Notes under the pieces: generated by a model
Told to the model about the DNA's origin: nothing
Databases searched by the model: none
Seen by the model: only the letters and a program-made list of their open reading frames with translations
Assembly: GCA_037389465.1 (NCBI GenBank)
Contig: JAZARR010000174.1
Coordinates: forward strand, 1,364,001-1,428,000
DNA length: 64,000 nt
From: Baylisascaris procyonis
Taxonomy: Eukaryota; Nematoda; Chromadorea; Rhabditida; Ascarididae
Direction of reading: 5' to 3'
Part shown: positions 22,486-37,113 of the stretch, piece by piece
Layout of the letters: every line of letters starts with the position of its first letter
Position numbering within the stretch: position 1 is the stretch's first letter
Program-made: the position numbers and the translations under genes

Positions 22486-22812
22486 TCAACTTGGAGACAA
22501 CTGAAACCAGCCGGTGTTGCGAATTTTGCTGTTGATATACGACAAGGTACATGGAATTAAAGCAGGAGGTATAAAATACGGTGAGGAGTAACCACCTGTA
22601 CCACTTTGAGTTGATTCGTCGATGTCGAAAGAGTTTATGCACAATCCAAGACGCTTTGATTTCCCTAAAGCTTGTATGTATTTCTCATTGGCCAAGTAGA
22701 AAAGAGTGTAGAAGCTCATCATAGGTGCTATTATGGCTTTCACAGTTTCTTTCTTCAAACCGATCACTTTCATAAATTGCCAAAAAATAATAAATACGTG
22801 CAATAGTGCCAT
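22486..22812 (-). CDS. Small hypothetical ORF with hydrophobic N-terminus
   Basis: 108 codons from ATG at 22812. The start MALLHVFIIFWQFMKVIG is hydrophobic and could be a signal or membrane segment; the rest (LCINSFDIDESTQSGTGGYS) is hydrophilic and reads like coding sequence. No family or splice structure was recognised. Confidence 0.22.
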   Translation of the reverse strand: MALLHVFIIFWQFMKVIGLKKETVKAIIAPMMSFYTLFYLANEKYIQALGKSKRLGLCINSFDIDESTQSGTGGYSSPYFIPPALIPCTLSYINSKIRNTGWFQLSPS

Positions 22813-23904
22813 TTTAATTCAATTATCTCGACTGCTCATTCCAAATCTGTTTGCAAAATATTCATTTCCATGAATCTCTTACTAATTTAATTTACAAAAA
22901 CACGTTATAGCGGTGTCTTTTTTACGAGTACTGTGTGCATGCGCTTGTTTTATATGTGTCTCTCTGTTTGTCTAGGTAGTTTTAGGTTGGAAATTATTGA
23001 AGCTAGAGTTGCAAAGTTTAACAAGGGTAATTTACACCATTGGATGTCCTTATTGCAATACCTTTCATGGTGATCCATCAAATTTGGAAGGAGATTACGA
23101 ACATTTGAATGCGAAGAAATTTCCATACGTTCTGCACCAGTCGCAATAGAAAAAAAAACGAATCTTTTGTCGGCGATATGCGCGGGTGCTCAGATTGATA
23201 AAAAAATGTGAATGCATTCTTTCGCACATTCTTTGGTTACTTCTAAGAATGATTGGCCAGATGAAGGGAATGCAAAATCGCACATTGTGTCAGCTGGCCT
23301 GGTGTGCTTTTCCACTTGTTATGTGATCGGGTCGATGCAAAATTTAATCGAACTTCTTGCAAAATGCATGTGAATTTATAGACATGTTTAAATGACTGAC
23401 TCTTTTCGCATTGATGGATCGGCTTGATGATGTAGAAGGTAGTCTTGTGATGTGCCTCTAGCTTCATTTATTACAGAATTGGCGCCGTAAGCGAGAAATA
23501 TAAATGCATGCACACAAAAACAAGCATGATGCCACAATAAGCTCTTAATAACTAACACAACTCCTTTAATTTATTGCAAAATTAAGTTCAGTTAGGCATT
23601 TCGCATTCTCTCTTTTTCTGCTGAAACCTGAAAAAAAACAGCACTTTAAATGCTGTCTTTCTTTTTTCCTTTCAGTGAATTTGGTATTACATGCCTTTTT
23701 TCGTTGTTTAACCATCAGGAATATTTCACCATTAAGATGGGTAATTGAATCATTGTTCGATCAACATGGTAAAGACATCGTTTTCTTTAGAAGTGGTTTT
23801 TCAGGTCATTTAGGCGATAAATTGGCGAGTAGTTAGGTGCTTAAATTAATAGTTGAGAGAGACACTTTAATATAGTTTTCCAATTGATATGATAGGAGCG
23901 TTTA

Positions 23905-24021
23905 TGGCTGAAGGAAATGGTATGAAGCTGTGACTGAAGATTCGGTACGAGGGAGTTGTGGCCAAAGGATACGATATGAAGGTGTTGTGGCCGAGAGATG
24001 TGATCATGAAGGGGTTGTGGT
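23905..24021 (+). repeat. Degenerate ~29-bp tandem repeat (4 copies)
   Basis: Four imperfect units of the form GCC-AAAGGATACGATATGAAGG-GTTGTG follow one another, e.g. the units ending at about 23991 and 24020. Divergence between units is 20-40%, so the array is old. The period is not a multiple of 3. Confidence 0.6.
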
Positions 24022-27000
24022 GGGCGAGTGGCTATGCGTTGTTCACATCATTCGATTTGCTCGTTAGGAGGCATGGTTGCATGATGCGTTAATTCGGAGA
24101 CGCGACTCGGTGTGTGATTTCGTCTTGATGTTGTTTGCTCGACTCTTCTCACCTCTTTCAAATTAGTAACGAAACAGCGCGCATAACACTAAAAACTTCA
24201 GTGGCATCCATACTGGCGTCAATATGATCACGAAACTCAGTGAAATAAAAAATTGTGTTGGAATTGTTTTTGAAAACTTTTCTAAAAATCCATCAACGAA
24301 TCCACCTATGCAAATGAGCGTTTTGCTATTCATAGTAATTCTAAAAACAAATTCCCCGTATAAATTATAAGTATTTCATGCACTGAATGTATTGCATATA
24401 TTCTCAACTAAATAAGTGAATTTTATTTGACGAATATCTCAAAAATTTCAAGGAAAATCTTTATGTCGTTGAAGTATATTCATTACCGACCAGTCTTTAT
24501 AGGCGTCTATATATATATGTAGATGGTTGCGCGGTCTGACATGTTAAATGAACTCAAATTTTGATTGTTTGTGTATCATCATATTGATGATTCCTTAGAT
24601 CGACAAGAATCGAGAAATGAGTCATCTAAATAAATTTCACAATTCGAGATGTTTATCGCCAAAAACGATCTTTTGAAGTGATAAATTCGCTACTAAGATT
24701 CCTATTAAATGGATAATTGAAATTAAATTAATCAATTAGTGATATCAAACCAATAATTGAATTGATAGAAATTAATAATGATGAATTGTATATTTCACTC
24801 TAATTGCAGTAAATTCCAACGATTTCAGCATTCTGAACGTTGTGTAAATACGTATAAAAGTGCGTAAGAGATTGTAACAACGATGCGAAAGTTTGGCTCA
24901 TTGGTGCTGCTTTAACGCAATTACAAAAACAGTTCCCTAAACGAACTCAAAGAAGAATCGTTTGTTATTCGTTAATTTTTAGCACCACTACTCTTAAATA
25001 GTGATTCATGAAGTTCCTCTCAATTGGTTGCAAATAAGACGGAGGTGTATCAATTTAATTCGTTCACCTTTGGGATTGAATTACATATGAAAGCGGATCA
25101 TCGAATGAATAGTGCGATGGAATGGAGAACTCCTATGCGTCTATGAACAAGAACATTAGATGTTCCATTTTGCCCAAGAGAGATCTTTTTTTTCGATACA
25201 TCTGCTTCGAACTGTTGCATTTAGTGCCTCATCAATCAAACAAAACGTACTTTATTGCGGATATCATCTCCTCGAACACATCTTTAGTTTTTCGTTGCGA
25301 TGTTTTTATTGTATTTCACTCATTTTTGGCTGTATTGAATTATATACTTTTATGCTTGCATAATGCTTGCTTTCTTTTATCAGTTTTTAATATAATGCAT
25401 TGAATATGATGTCATAAAGCATCATTGATGATTATTGACTCCTTTTATAATTCTATAGGCTTCATCTTCAAAGGCCAACGACCATAAATATCACCTTAAT
25501 TGCAAAATAATAGATAGTTTCAGTTTATATACGCCTGTCTATCGAACATCAAACAGTATTCAGTCGTTTATTGCTTAAAAGAACAACTTTAATGAATATT
25601 ACTGTGTCGACAGGCAAACCCCTGTTATTGTAGTTATACGCTGCACTCCACTTAATTATCTCCAATGAAACATTCGAAACATGCCGGAAACGTGCTTGGA
25701 TGATTGGCACATTGTGCGCTTTTTGCATTTCGGCCCACTTGAATAGCAGGTTGGCCAAATATTCAAAAAGGTCCGAAAATATGTTCCCTTACGGAGATAA
25801 TGTTGTGCAGATCGTCAATTAAAAAAGTCCATTTTACGCCGCGACACAAAACTGATTTACGGACTTCGCGGTATTTTTAATTATCAGTATAAGAGACGAT
25901 TATTAAAGATAGAGCTGGGGACAAGTGGCGAATATGCGGTAAAGCTATCATTTGAGGTCTCTGGCATAATGGATGAAGTCAGGAATTGCAAAACGAAATG
26001 GAACGCGCACAGATTTCGGGAATTCCGAGCAAAATTTTGTTGGCGAAGCCAACTGCGCTCATTCTACGGCTCACTCATCGGTTCCACGGCTATCGCTTCT
26101 GTGATTCGCCATTTGAAAGTACTAAATGTTCAGGCATATAAATTGGGGTGGAAATAATATCATCATAATGCACCTTTATCAAAATTTGCTAGAACCTACA
26201 AAAGCTGGATTAACGGTTTGTGTTATGCTTTTTTGCATATATATTGTTTATTTAAAAAGTGTGGTCGGAATCGAGATTGGATCAGATGGATATTCGGTAG
26301 TCGATCATCAAAGTTTGCCACCGAGTTTGTGAATGTGGATCTGCAAATATTCAACAGCTACAGGATGTTGATATGCATTCACTATTTCAGTTCAACTCGC
26401 AATACCATTATTTCTGTGACTATCAATGCTTAAATCTGTGCTTTTTCCATTCCAGTATATTAATCGTCGTTGACGATTACTGAATTAATGAAAGTTTTCA
26501 GAAAATACACCTGATATCACTTTTTCTATGAAAAAATATTCCACTTGATATCACTTCCACGACAATATGAGTCACTTTCAGTTCGTATATGTGCTTTCAG
26601 TGTAAACATTAAAGTCAATGAACATGTGGAGCACCATACCAAGGAAGCTGAAACGATATGCGCTCTTCCAACCATTTCCATGAAGTGCCAACCAGATAAC
26701 AGCAAATGTGCGCAAAAGTGCTCTCAAATATGCATTAAGTAATCTGAACACAGTAAAAATCTTTTGCAAAAGATTTATTTAAATGACCCAACTGGTAAAA
26801 TTTTCCATATTTAAGTGGCTTCAACCTATTCAGGTGTTAAGAATCGGCTCGTAAGTTGATAGAGGGTTTCCTTATGGTGTCCATCAAATTTTGTGACTCT
26901 AATGACAATGGTTATTTGGTTAGGACTATCGAACAAGTATAGGTACAAGCATATGTACACATAAACACATAAAACTCATCGTAATGCGCCTTGCCAAAAG

Positions 27001-28763
27001 AAATTAGCAGGAGCGCAGAAATAATGAAAATACCTGCGGGGTAGGGAAAGGAAGGAAGGAAGAAGGGGCACAGTGGAAGCGGAGTGCGCACCTGTTTGCT
27101 TGTCAGGTTATGGGAAATTAGCACAGCTCATGGTGAATTGATATATGCACGTTGTGGTAGGATGAATAACGGCATTCTTTCTTTAATAGTTGTTATTAAG
27201 TGGGTTAAAGCTTTCAATTCTTATTCACATGTTTCATTCATTATTATTTATTATTTATCAATGTTTACCGCGAATACACTTTCCTTTTAATAAATCCTTC
27301 CTTCTTCTATAATAATCGCTTGAGATTTACGGAATTTGTAACCACAACGATTGTTATTGTGGCGAATGATATCTATCTATTTATTTCATTTTTGTTTGTT
27401 AAGTTATTTAACAACCTAGAAATAAAATAGATTTGGTACATCCTTTCCCACTTCATATTCCATAAGTTGATTATTTATGGGTTGCAATTGCTCGCTCAAA
27501 TTTCGATCACAAACGTCAACGAAAGTTGAAAGTCCTAAGAGAGAGGAACGAAAAAATCTTTTCTGCACTGCATAAACATGTGTTGCAATTGCAACATTGA
27601 GAGTGTGTTGTGTTGAAAATATTGCAATTGGCATACGGATGCATCAAATAGGTGGTAATTCAATAGTGGTATTACCTGGTTGCTATGACTAGAAGTATAT
27701 TCGACCTCATCGTTATGATAGTTTCGATATTCGACATCATTGCCATTGCATAAGCCTTAGCTAATTTGAATGTTTCATTGGCAATCAGATGTCTCGTACA
27801 ATGGCTCTTTAAGTGAGGTGGCGGTTTTTTGAAGATAGACGGTCAAAAAGACAATGCTTTGACTAGCATTTCCTGTTTGTTCTCATGCTCTCGATTGTTT
27901 TTTTGCATCGATAAATTTGTACTTTGGTCTGAATTGCTAGATAGGCTTAATTATAAGTTTTCTTTCAGTTTCCTAATGCCTTTTATCGTCTTTTCACGGA
28001 TAAGGTGGAGTGATTGCGCCTGATAAATTATAGCTCACAATATGTTATAACTGCTGGGATAGCAGCATTACTTATAACCTTTCCCTCAGATTGTCTTTAC
28101 ATTGATTGATAGCACCGTCACTGGATAGCCTTCCTCTCTGGCATCAGAGAGTGTTCTAACGCAAAGGGTAGAGAGAGCGGCCAACGATGGCACCACTGTT
28201 CGGCGATGGCGCACTTAAAGAGAGAATCGACTTTTTCAACTTGGAAATCGGATATCAAGTTGGGGTGCCAGGAGGTTGTGGGTTATTAGCAAGTATGACA
28301 CAGCACCTAGTGCTTTCATCGGCGATAGTTGCAAAGCGCTTTGGTTAGCGGCAGCTAGTCACCAGATGGGCACTGGATAGGAACACATTTAACGCGTCGA
28401 GCAATTGGTATGCAAGATTGACGCCAACGGCAGTGTATAAGTTGCTGAAGATGGAACGGGGTGTGTGTTGCGATGGCCAAGAAGGATGGAAAAGAAGCAG
28501 GAAGTGCTTCTAGTGTGGTTGGCTGTGCGGACCCAAACAAATAGGCAGTGCTGCTGCTTGGTGCGTCGTGCGCCATGTTGCAGCAGCCGCAGCAATTGCA
28601 CCATAGCACCATCACCTTCAATCAATGCCTTCCCGTCTCTTTTCTCCTTCCGAGCTCTCCCATCATGTATAATCGTCATCGTTGCCGCATGAGGCACAAC
28701 CACCATTTCCCTCATTCCTCGCTCTTGCGCGATGCCAACCTTCACTTCAGTGGTGGCTTTTCA

Positions 28764-28765
<2 letters not shown>

Positions 28766-28826
<61 letters not shown>

Positions 28827-28831
28827 GTGTT
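28766..28831 (+). repeat. (TG)n microsatellite
   Basis: About 33 TG units with two C interruptions. It sits in a GC-richer patch (28.1-29.1 kb); the overlapping open frames are artefacts of the repeat. Confidence 0.95.
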
Positions 28832-31800
28832 GCCGAACGATGTCACCGCCTGCTGTTTGTGTTCAAATTCATTCGATGCCGTTATAACGGCACTATTTGT
28901 GAGCATCGCCGACTGCTATTAGAGTCGCTGACGGTCCCTCAACGAACCAATAGGAAAGCAAACAGCATTGCAACCGAAGAGTTGCGGCGCCTCATAAAAT
29001 GTCGGCCGTTTCGAATGCTTCCGCGCCACTCACTTGCTAGCAAGCCACCATTAGCGCACTTTCACTCATCCAGAAAGTGGGTGCCGTGTGTTTATGCTTA
29101 GAACTCGTCGATGGCGAACAATCATGCCACACACACCGCGCAAGAGTGAAGCGCTTCTTGTGGTGCGTTCACTCGTTGATACGTGCATAAGTGTCTTTTT
29201 ATGCTGCATGCATATATGCACAATAGTCAACGGTGTGTCGAATCGAATCGATGTACCGTAAGCAAACTGGTTTATGTTGGTGATGATGGGCAAGGCACGC
29301 AATGAATATTCATCCACACAAGAGAGATATGTCTGTGCATCGTCGCATTCTGGTTTTTAGTGGACATTTCTAACAGCAAGCTTATTTGAAGCATATTCTT
29401 TTTTAGCCGATATGCCAAATTCATGGCGGATACGTGGCACACTAGATGAGTACGTATACAGCGCATATGTCGTATTACACACTGTGTATGTAGTTTAATT
29501 ATTAGTGAAGTATTTTTAACCGTTTTAAGACGGAAATGCCCCACAATAAGACGGCGATGTTTCAATCAACGTGTAGACAAATAAAGGATACACTTAAGTA
29601 TAAGCTGTAACTTAGTTTAGCAGTAATGAAAACCTGTGAGTATGGGATACTGGGTATTCTGGCCTTTTTAGGTATAAAATTTCTAATCTATGTACCTCAT
29701 CCTTCGTACACATCTCTGCGGGTTTTTTTTTTCACAAATTTTCCCATAGGTTACAAAAAATGCTAAGGACATTCAATTATGATTGTTATCGTCGTTCGTC
29801 TGTCTGTGCGTCTGTTCGTGTCTGCATGTTTGGCCAGCAAGCGTAGAACGCAGATATACGCCCAAATTCATCACTTCGGTATTGAATTCGGATCTCAAAA
29901 GCGCATCACTTTTTGAAGCATTTAAACGACTGTAAAAGAATGCTGGCGGGAATATGACAAAACCCTCGACTCCATATCCATTAAATTATGTGAAATCACT
30001 CTCGCATTGACAATATGCATTAGATTTAATCACTGAAAATGTTCGTGTGATGAATTAAATCAAATGAGCATTTTGTTCATCAAAAAATATCGAATTTTGC
30101 TGTTATTACAATAAAGTGGTATTCGCATGACTGATTTTATTTTCTTGGTTAAAAAAATTCACTGGAGAAGGTGGAAATCAAAGGAATAACAAATATTTAA
30201 ATATACATTCGGATAGTCGATTTAAACGAAAGGTCAAGAGAGTCAAGACAAGATATCAATATACAGTTTATTAAAACCAAAAAATCTCTGCTGTCTAAAG
30301 GTTCGAATAAAAGAAATATAAGTGATACAAATAAGAGCAATCGCGGAGACAGAGCAAAACAGGATATAAAGTAAAATACTTATTATTGCTTACATCTTAA
30401 ATATTGAGTAAGATACCATTCAGAAATGAGAATACTTGAAATATGCAGTGATTGTACCCTTTATTGACACTTTCAAGAAGTATACTTATCTCCCCGAGGG
30501 GGAGAAATTAAACATATTGGTCGCGAATACAGTTATATGGTTAGAAACTTTATTGGTAATTGCGAGTCATTTGAATGAATAAATTTGCATTATTGGCATA
30601 TACATGAGCAGTAACCATACTTGCAGGTAGTAGTGATCAAAGAGGCAAATAAAGGCCTGAATGTATTTAAAACATTCACCTATTGAACTCCATTTCGAGA
30701 ACTCTACTAATGAGTAACTAATATTCATTTAATAATCGATATTCCAATAGTGCTGATGAGAACGTCCCAAGCTATTGACACGCCGATATGTTCAGTTGAT
30801 ATTTATTTTTAAATTGAATTAGCCCAACCTTTCCTCTCCTTTCCCTCCCCCTCCGCCCTTCTCGTGTGGTTGAATGCAGCTTCCTCAGTGGTAACCCATC
30901 ACCTTCCAGAATCATCGTCGTAGACATTAGCCAATGTACAATAAGCGGCGATCTGATGCTTATAAAAATTGTAATGTTTTATAAATTTGGATTTGCTGAA
31001 AATCCTTTTCAAATTTCTGAATCTTTCTGAATTTCTGAATTCGATTTTCTATTGAATTGGCATCGCACTATTGCTGCAGTCCATGGAAGTGCGCTGAGTG
31101 GCATTTTGCGAGAGCAGCACAAAGCGGATAGCGAGTTCCCTTATCTGAAACATAGTCGATGACGGTTACTCGCTTATGGAATGTCGCCGCTGAAGGCGCA
31201 GTCACCAAGAGAATATAGAAATGCGCCTCTGGAGTGATTAACCGCGAAAGTCATCCATACATCCATACTATCGGCAACTCATTTCTAAAGTGAATTTGCC
31301 GTATTTTCCATTTCTTTTTGGGCTCTCTTCTTGAGCTGCAGAGTTTACTTATTAATGGTGATGGTATTAATGCAAGTATTAATAGCCGTAGTAAGAGGAG
31401 TAGCTTGTATATAAATGCATCATTCGTAAAGACTACCTAATTGCTATCTCGGACACCACCTCACTCTTTCCCCTTTTCCCACCCACTTAAACAGCAGTGG
31501 TTTGAATAAAAACAATTAGAAATCAGGTCTATGATGTCAACGTGTTTTGTGCACGTTGTTCATATTTGTATACCCAATGCAGCGGCGTTAGCCGGATTTC
31601 AAACTGCCCGAGTTTTTGACAACTTTTAATCCTTGGAGATTTGAATGAATTTGTTTGGCTTAAGATCTGCTTTATTTTTGTACAGATAATTGAAACGAGG
31701 TAAATGCTACAACGCTATAAATATGTGAAAAAAAGTACTTTTTGATCAGACGATGCATGCAATGATACAGTATTCTCTCTAGAACAATCACTCATTACTT

Positions 31801-33289
31801 CCAGATACGCTCATCCCTAAATCTATGAGTTTAAAACTTTCAAGCCTGTTTTTGAAAGAATGCGTTACTTTAGAACTAAAAGAAATTTGTTCCATTTCGT
31901 AACAAAGGAAAGGCAATTCAGAGAGGTTGTTGCTATAATATGCGATCCCTGACTTTCGCTTATCGAGTCGACATTTTCATAAACTATCAACAAGTCATAG
32001 AATATGCATAATAATGTATTCATATTTCAAGCGTTTTCCCGATTCTAGCCGTACACAAATCTTAAAAATTTTTATTCTTCCAACTCAACCGGCTACGAAA
32101 TGTAAAATGCATCCCATTAGTATGGAAATTTTTAAGCACATCTAAGCATCTATAATTAGTGCGAAACTTATAAATCAACTTGGTATCTGGTATGTGCGAT
32201 CATCTTACTGCCTAGGCTCTAGGTACACTCACTTGATCTAGTAATTTTAGCTTCAGCGGCTCCCGTCTTGAAGTTAGAATCGGAGTTCTCAAGTAGTAAA
32301 TCTCCTTCTCCCTCCTTTCCTCCAGGATTTGTGGACGAGATCCGTCATGTGCCCTCCAACAAATCGCCACTTTCCGAGACTGCAATTGAGTGATTTTGTT
32401 TGCGCTTTTGCGCAGTTCACTCGACGCAGCGAAGGCAGAATAGTAGCCTTATTAACAGTGGACAACGATCGAAACTGAATTCTTTAGCTGTTGTTAGCGT
32501 TGATGTCTAAATTATATCGGCCCTTTATATCTCTTTTATTAGATTTTGTTGTTTTACCGACCGGGCGATTGGCAGGTTGAATGTCGCTTTTTAAAGTATC
32601 AAAGTGCTAAGCTATAGAAGAGAGCAGAGGAGAGTGTACGTTTTTATGGGGCATTATTTTGAATGGAGCGTTGCCTTTGATGTTTTCACTCTTCACATAA
32701 TAGTCTGAAAAAACCGCAAAAATACTCTGATGTTTGCAGTGGAAATTGCTATTTCAGCAACGAAGTACTATAAAAGAAATATAACTGTTTCTTGAACTGT
32801 CCCAATGATATGATTGATTGCTACGTAACAGTGAAAAAATACTAGAAATGAGAGGAAGAAACTTCATAGTTAGTTATAACGAGCTAGAGCAAAAAAAAAA
32901 AAAAGATTTTTCTTTATGCTATGAGCTTAAGACCTGATTTGATCGAACGTTTTTCCAACGTTGCGTTGATAAACCTTGGAAAGAAACGCATTCAATTTGA
33001 AATCGTGAGAAAAGTTCACTTTGCACTAATTGAAACATTTTGTGTAACTCATATATAAATGAAAAGCTTAAATTAAGGCAAGCAGTGTGGATGTTTTGAA
33101 ATGAGTGAATGATCCTTCTCTGATGAACGATAGAAAAAAATGCGAATTTCTCGCAAATTATTTTTTCGATATTCTTACGAGGGAATTCATCATTTCCCGT
33201 TGTGAAGACGTATTTAGCAATTTGCAGTCATTTTCATTAATGTGAAGCCGGTTTTTGAAGCTATTTGAAAATTGAATTGCGAGGTTTCT

Positions 33290-34750
33290 GATAGCGTTGA
33301 TGAAATTCTATCCAATTTCGTTAAGAAAAATTTCCGCTTACTTTCATGTCCTTCGAGTATATTGTTCAGAAGAAATTTACCATTTGTTACTGTTCATTAT
33401 CAGTGCAAACAATTGCCTTTCTAGCTTCTTTATCGAAGAAATCACTATCGCAATTTGTAAAAAAGTTTACATCCGGATTGGTTTAATATCTCCAATCTCT
33501 AAAACGTTATAAGTCACTGTTGAAGATTCTCTACTAAATCATCTGCTCTCCAATAGATTCCATAATCCTCCTCAGTAGAATTTTCCGCGTTATCGCTCAA
33601 CAGTTTCCCAGTTGATATCTTGCATAAAGGACTGAAAAACCGGATTTTATTGCTTAGTAAAGCTGTTCAAGCAGAGATAGTTTATGCAGATTAGGCTGAG
33701 GTTTTCGCAAGAATTTTCTCTAAGTAATGCGGTCAAAAGTGGTGTTCAACAGATGCAACATTCTTCGAACACTATTGTTTTTGATATACGCAGATGATAT
33801 CTCGATGAAGTTTTCGAGTACATGCAAGCTTTTAAATGAGTGCTTGAAAGTCAACAGTTTACTTCGAGACCCATCTCTCGATCACAATGTTCTACAGGTA
33901 GATTTGCATAAAACCATTGCAAAGTCATATAAATGCCACATCCATCTGGCTTATTTGCCTAAATGATAACACTCAGAGAAGATCACACATGGTGCGTAGA
34001 TGAACCTCAAAATCGAAAGAAAAACGTTAAGTGTTGTGCATCAATTTCCGGTGTGAGACATCGATTCGTTAAATGCAAAGCACTGCTTGCCCACTGCTGA
34101 ATATGGTGCCCGAAATCTTTCTAGTAAAGTGATGTAGGACCTGGATTTTGGTTCATATTGTAGTGAAATTGTTTTCACAGCTCTGTTCAGTGCAAGTTAC
34201 ATTTTGAAGCTAATAAGTCACCTTTATATAGAACACTTAGCAGAAAATTTCCATGTGATTTTTGATCCGTTCTTGTAATACTTCACTCCAATCTCGTCAC
34301 TTATAAGCAGTTGTTGTGGAACATGTGCAGAGATAACTGACCCTGACTGTATATCGGGAATATTCTGTGATCTCATATAGTTGTAGTTGTGGATGAGGCT
34401 TTAAAAATTTTTGGCAACCGAAGCTAAGAGTGCTAAAGAATTTTTGACTTAATTCTGTGTTTCAAAGTTGTTAAATGATTCACTGATATCAGTTTCCACT
34501 AACCATTTCTGGTTGGCTGTAGTAAAAGTGAGACGTACGCATTCGCAGCAATTCACTCGTAAAATATGTATTCTCGAGAAAGCGATGCACTCGTTCCAGT
34601 TTTCAAAAATGTTCACCTATCGAACGCATTACCAAGAAATGTTGTCTCTGTCACAATGTGTTTGCGTTGACTCACACGATGCAAAGTTTCCATCCGCATA
34701 CCTTTGCCAATCTGAGGCATCGATTCATTGATTACAATTAGCATTTCTAT
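33290..34750 (+). mobile_element. Decayed CR1/Jockey-like LINE, reverse transcriptase remnant
   Basis: Conserved LINE blocks appear in the right order across shifting frames. YPISLRKIS with SEEIYHLLLF (about 33306-33400) resembles the RT-1/2 region. VKSGVQQ (33732-33752) is followed one base out of frame by LLFLIYADDIS (33769-33801), which resembles SGVxQG-LSPLLFLIY plus the YADD catalytic box. LLRDPSLDHNVLQVDLHKTI follows, then RDLDFG (34138-34155) and SEIVFTALFSASYILKL, then the C-terminal stretch near 34520-34720 ending SQCVCVDSHDAKFPSAYL. Frameshifts and stops show it is long dead. The endonuclease end was not found. The clade is inferred from motif order, without alignment. Confidence 0.7.
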
Positions 34751-37053
34751 ATTAATTCATACATATTCTTCATCATGTGAACAAGCATTCTTTATTATTT
34801 TTGTGCCTAAATATTTTTTATTCATTTCTAAATTAAATGATCATTTGAATTAGTGCTAACATTTTAGCGAACTGTGAGTAAATGTTATTGAGTTGTACCT
34901 TCCGTGCTATTCCAAATGGCACGTTTTCATGTATTGTTGATGTCGTTTTTCATTCGTTCCAGCTATTTCACCTCTGTGATGTTTGCGGCTGAGATGGTTG
35001 GCAACAGCTGTGTTTTGGGTGAAGAGTTTGCTGTGGTAGCCGGTTGGCTCCAATTCGTGAGGCACATACTGTTTAATTAGTGCTGAGGTTCAAGAAAGCT
35101 GCTATCGGATTTTTATGGCCTTTCAGTTTATTACAACTTTGTAGGATCGTCTTGGAGATATTTTAGGGCTTTATTTATTTGATTGCCTCTAGGCGTTCTC
35201 ATACGTCCTGAACCCATGCAAGATAATTGCAAAGAGTTCATTACTTATTGCTTTATTTTGGTTATTACAGTCAATAAATTCTTTTTCATAAAAAACATCT
35301 TGCTGTTAAGCAGCAGTTTTTCGTTCGTCTCGTTGCATAACGGCTCATCTACGAACCTGTGAATGGGTGCGTTTACTATGGTGCATATCGTTATATAGTT
35401 TCAACGATTTACTTATAGATGATGACTTATGGCGTTTACTCGCTGAAAGTGGCAACAAGGCTTGCGCAGATGGTCACTTCATTCGCATCGAAACGTATAG
35501 CTTCAGTGTCGATCTAAGGTGATTCCTTCGAACGAATATTATGAATGTGCTGAGTTGTTGAAATCATTAAGAGTGTTAAGTGCTACCCTTTTTATTTAGC
35601 GATGCCGATTGTCATAAACCTCGACGTTGGCAGAAATTAATGATTTCTTGATTTGTAATCACAAAAGAAACACCCATCAACCTTGATCCATCGTTGTCAA
35701 TGTTGGAATGTGGAATGGAAAGCGCGTTTTCAGGTTCCCTGATGTGCTTTCATTACCGCATTTTTCGGGACTCATTAACTGATATCGAACGCATCAACAT
35801 TCGAAAGGTAGTTGAAATTGCCACGGAGGTGTATACAAAGACTTAATTGCACATCTACATAAAGCGAATGCAAGTTAGAACAATCACATAAGAGGGTATT
35901 CGTTGGCTATCCTCTTGGCATTACTGTATCGCTAAACGATTTATGATGACCCAATGCCAACAAAACCCTTCTGTAATCTGTTTACAGTATGCAATTTCGA
36001 GTGACTGTACATTGTCAGCTCGGTTTCCAACTTTTTTGCTTTTGCAATTGTATATTAAAGTGTGTGACTCATTCTCTGAAGTAAGAGTTTGAATCATTAT
36101 AACTTGATAGAACTGAATATTATGCTTATATAATTTGATAAAAATGAAGTGAACTCGTAGCTACTACTGCTATTAAATTCCTAATCTGTTATATTAGCGG
36201 GAACAAGTACACATTTATGATGCGTGAGAGGACTTTTTTACTAGCAAAGGCATGCGTCCTGAAAGATGCAATTATGTTCGAAAATGCTGGTGAATACCAG
36301 TAAAGATTATCGGGAGTGAGGTTTCTTAACCGAATACACAATTCTTTGCGATTTTTCGGTGCAGAATTTTGTAACGGCTAAATTGCAAAAGAATCTGCTT
36401 AGCTATATACATGACGTTATTTTGGTGAAAAATGAAAGTCGTGAAAGCTTGCGTAAATTTATATAACTTGAATAACAATAGGAAACCGACAGTTGCCTTG
36501 TCGACTGCCTTTCCTACTATATACTTTTAGCGGCCATCTTCTCTAAGGCAACCTTTAGCTGATTATCTCCCCCTCTATGTATGCTGCTTCGGATGGCAAC
36601 AGTGCCATAGTTGGGGATTATCTGAACCGCTTAGTGCTTTTGATATGTCACCTGGTAACACACCTCGAAATGAGGCATTCAGAGAGTTGGTTGACCCCTA
36701 GCGAGAGTAATGCGTTTTCAGCCATTTAGTCACATACCATTTAAGAAGATATAAGAAAAACAGAGAAGACGCCAGATGGGAACAGCCGTCATCCTTACGC
36801 TCTAGCAATGGGCAACCAGTGGCTCGTTCATAATGCAACGAAAATTGCGTCAACGAGGGCATCAACAGTTGCCCGTTCGCTTCATCTGAAAGCGAATTTT
36901 TTTTTTTTGTTTTTGAATGAGCACATCGTTTATATGTGCACAAGTCGCATTTCAACTTTCTTCGATTGTTCATGCATTTGTTACGCAACTTTTATTGATT
37001 TTAACCTTATAATTTACAATTATATTCGTGCAATCCTTCTATACATCATCTTT

Positions 37054-37113
<60 letters not shown>

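Larger units (their letters stand above)
17353..33289. other. Long gene-poor region
   Basis: About 16 kb of AT-rich sequence in which no exon chain or known protein motif was found. Contents that stand out are listed separately: a purine tract, ORFs near 20.1 and 22.6 kb, a 29-bp tandem repeat and a (TG)n tract. Most open frames under 100 codons here look like chance. Confidence 0.5.

Noticed and set aside
28389..29101. Several overlapping ORFs of 75-139 codons
   Set aside because: They run through the (TG)n microsatellite and give Val-Cys repeats in multiple frames; no splice chain or family.
33727..33966. 79-codon ORF with YADD as an intact gene
   Set aside because: It is one frame of a frameshifted reverse transcriptase remnant.
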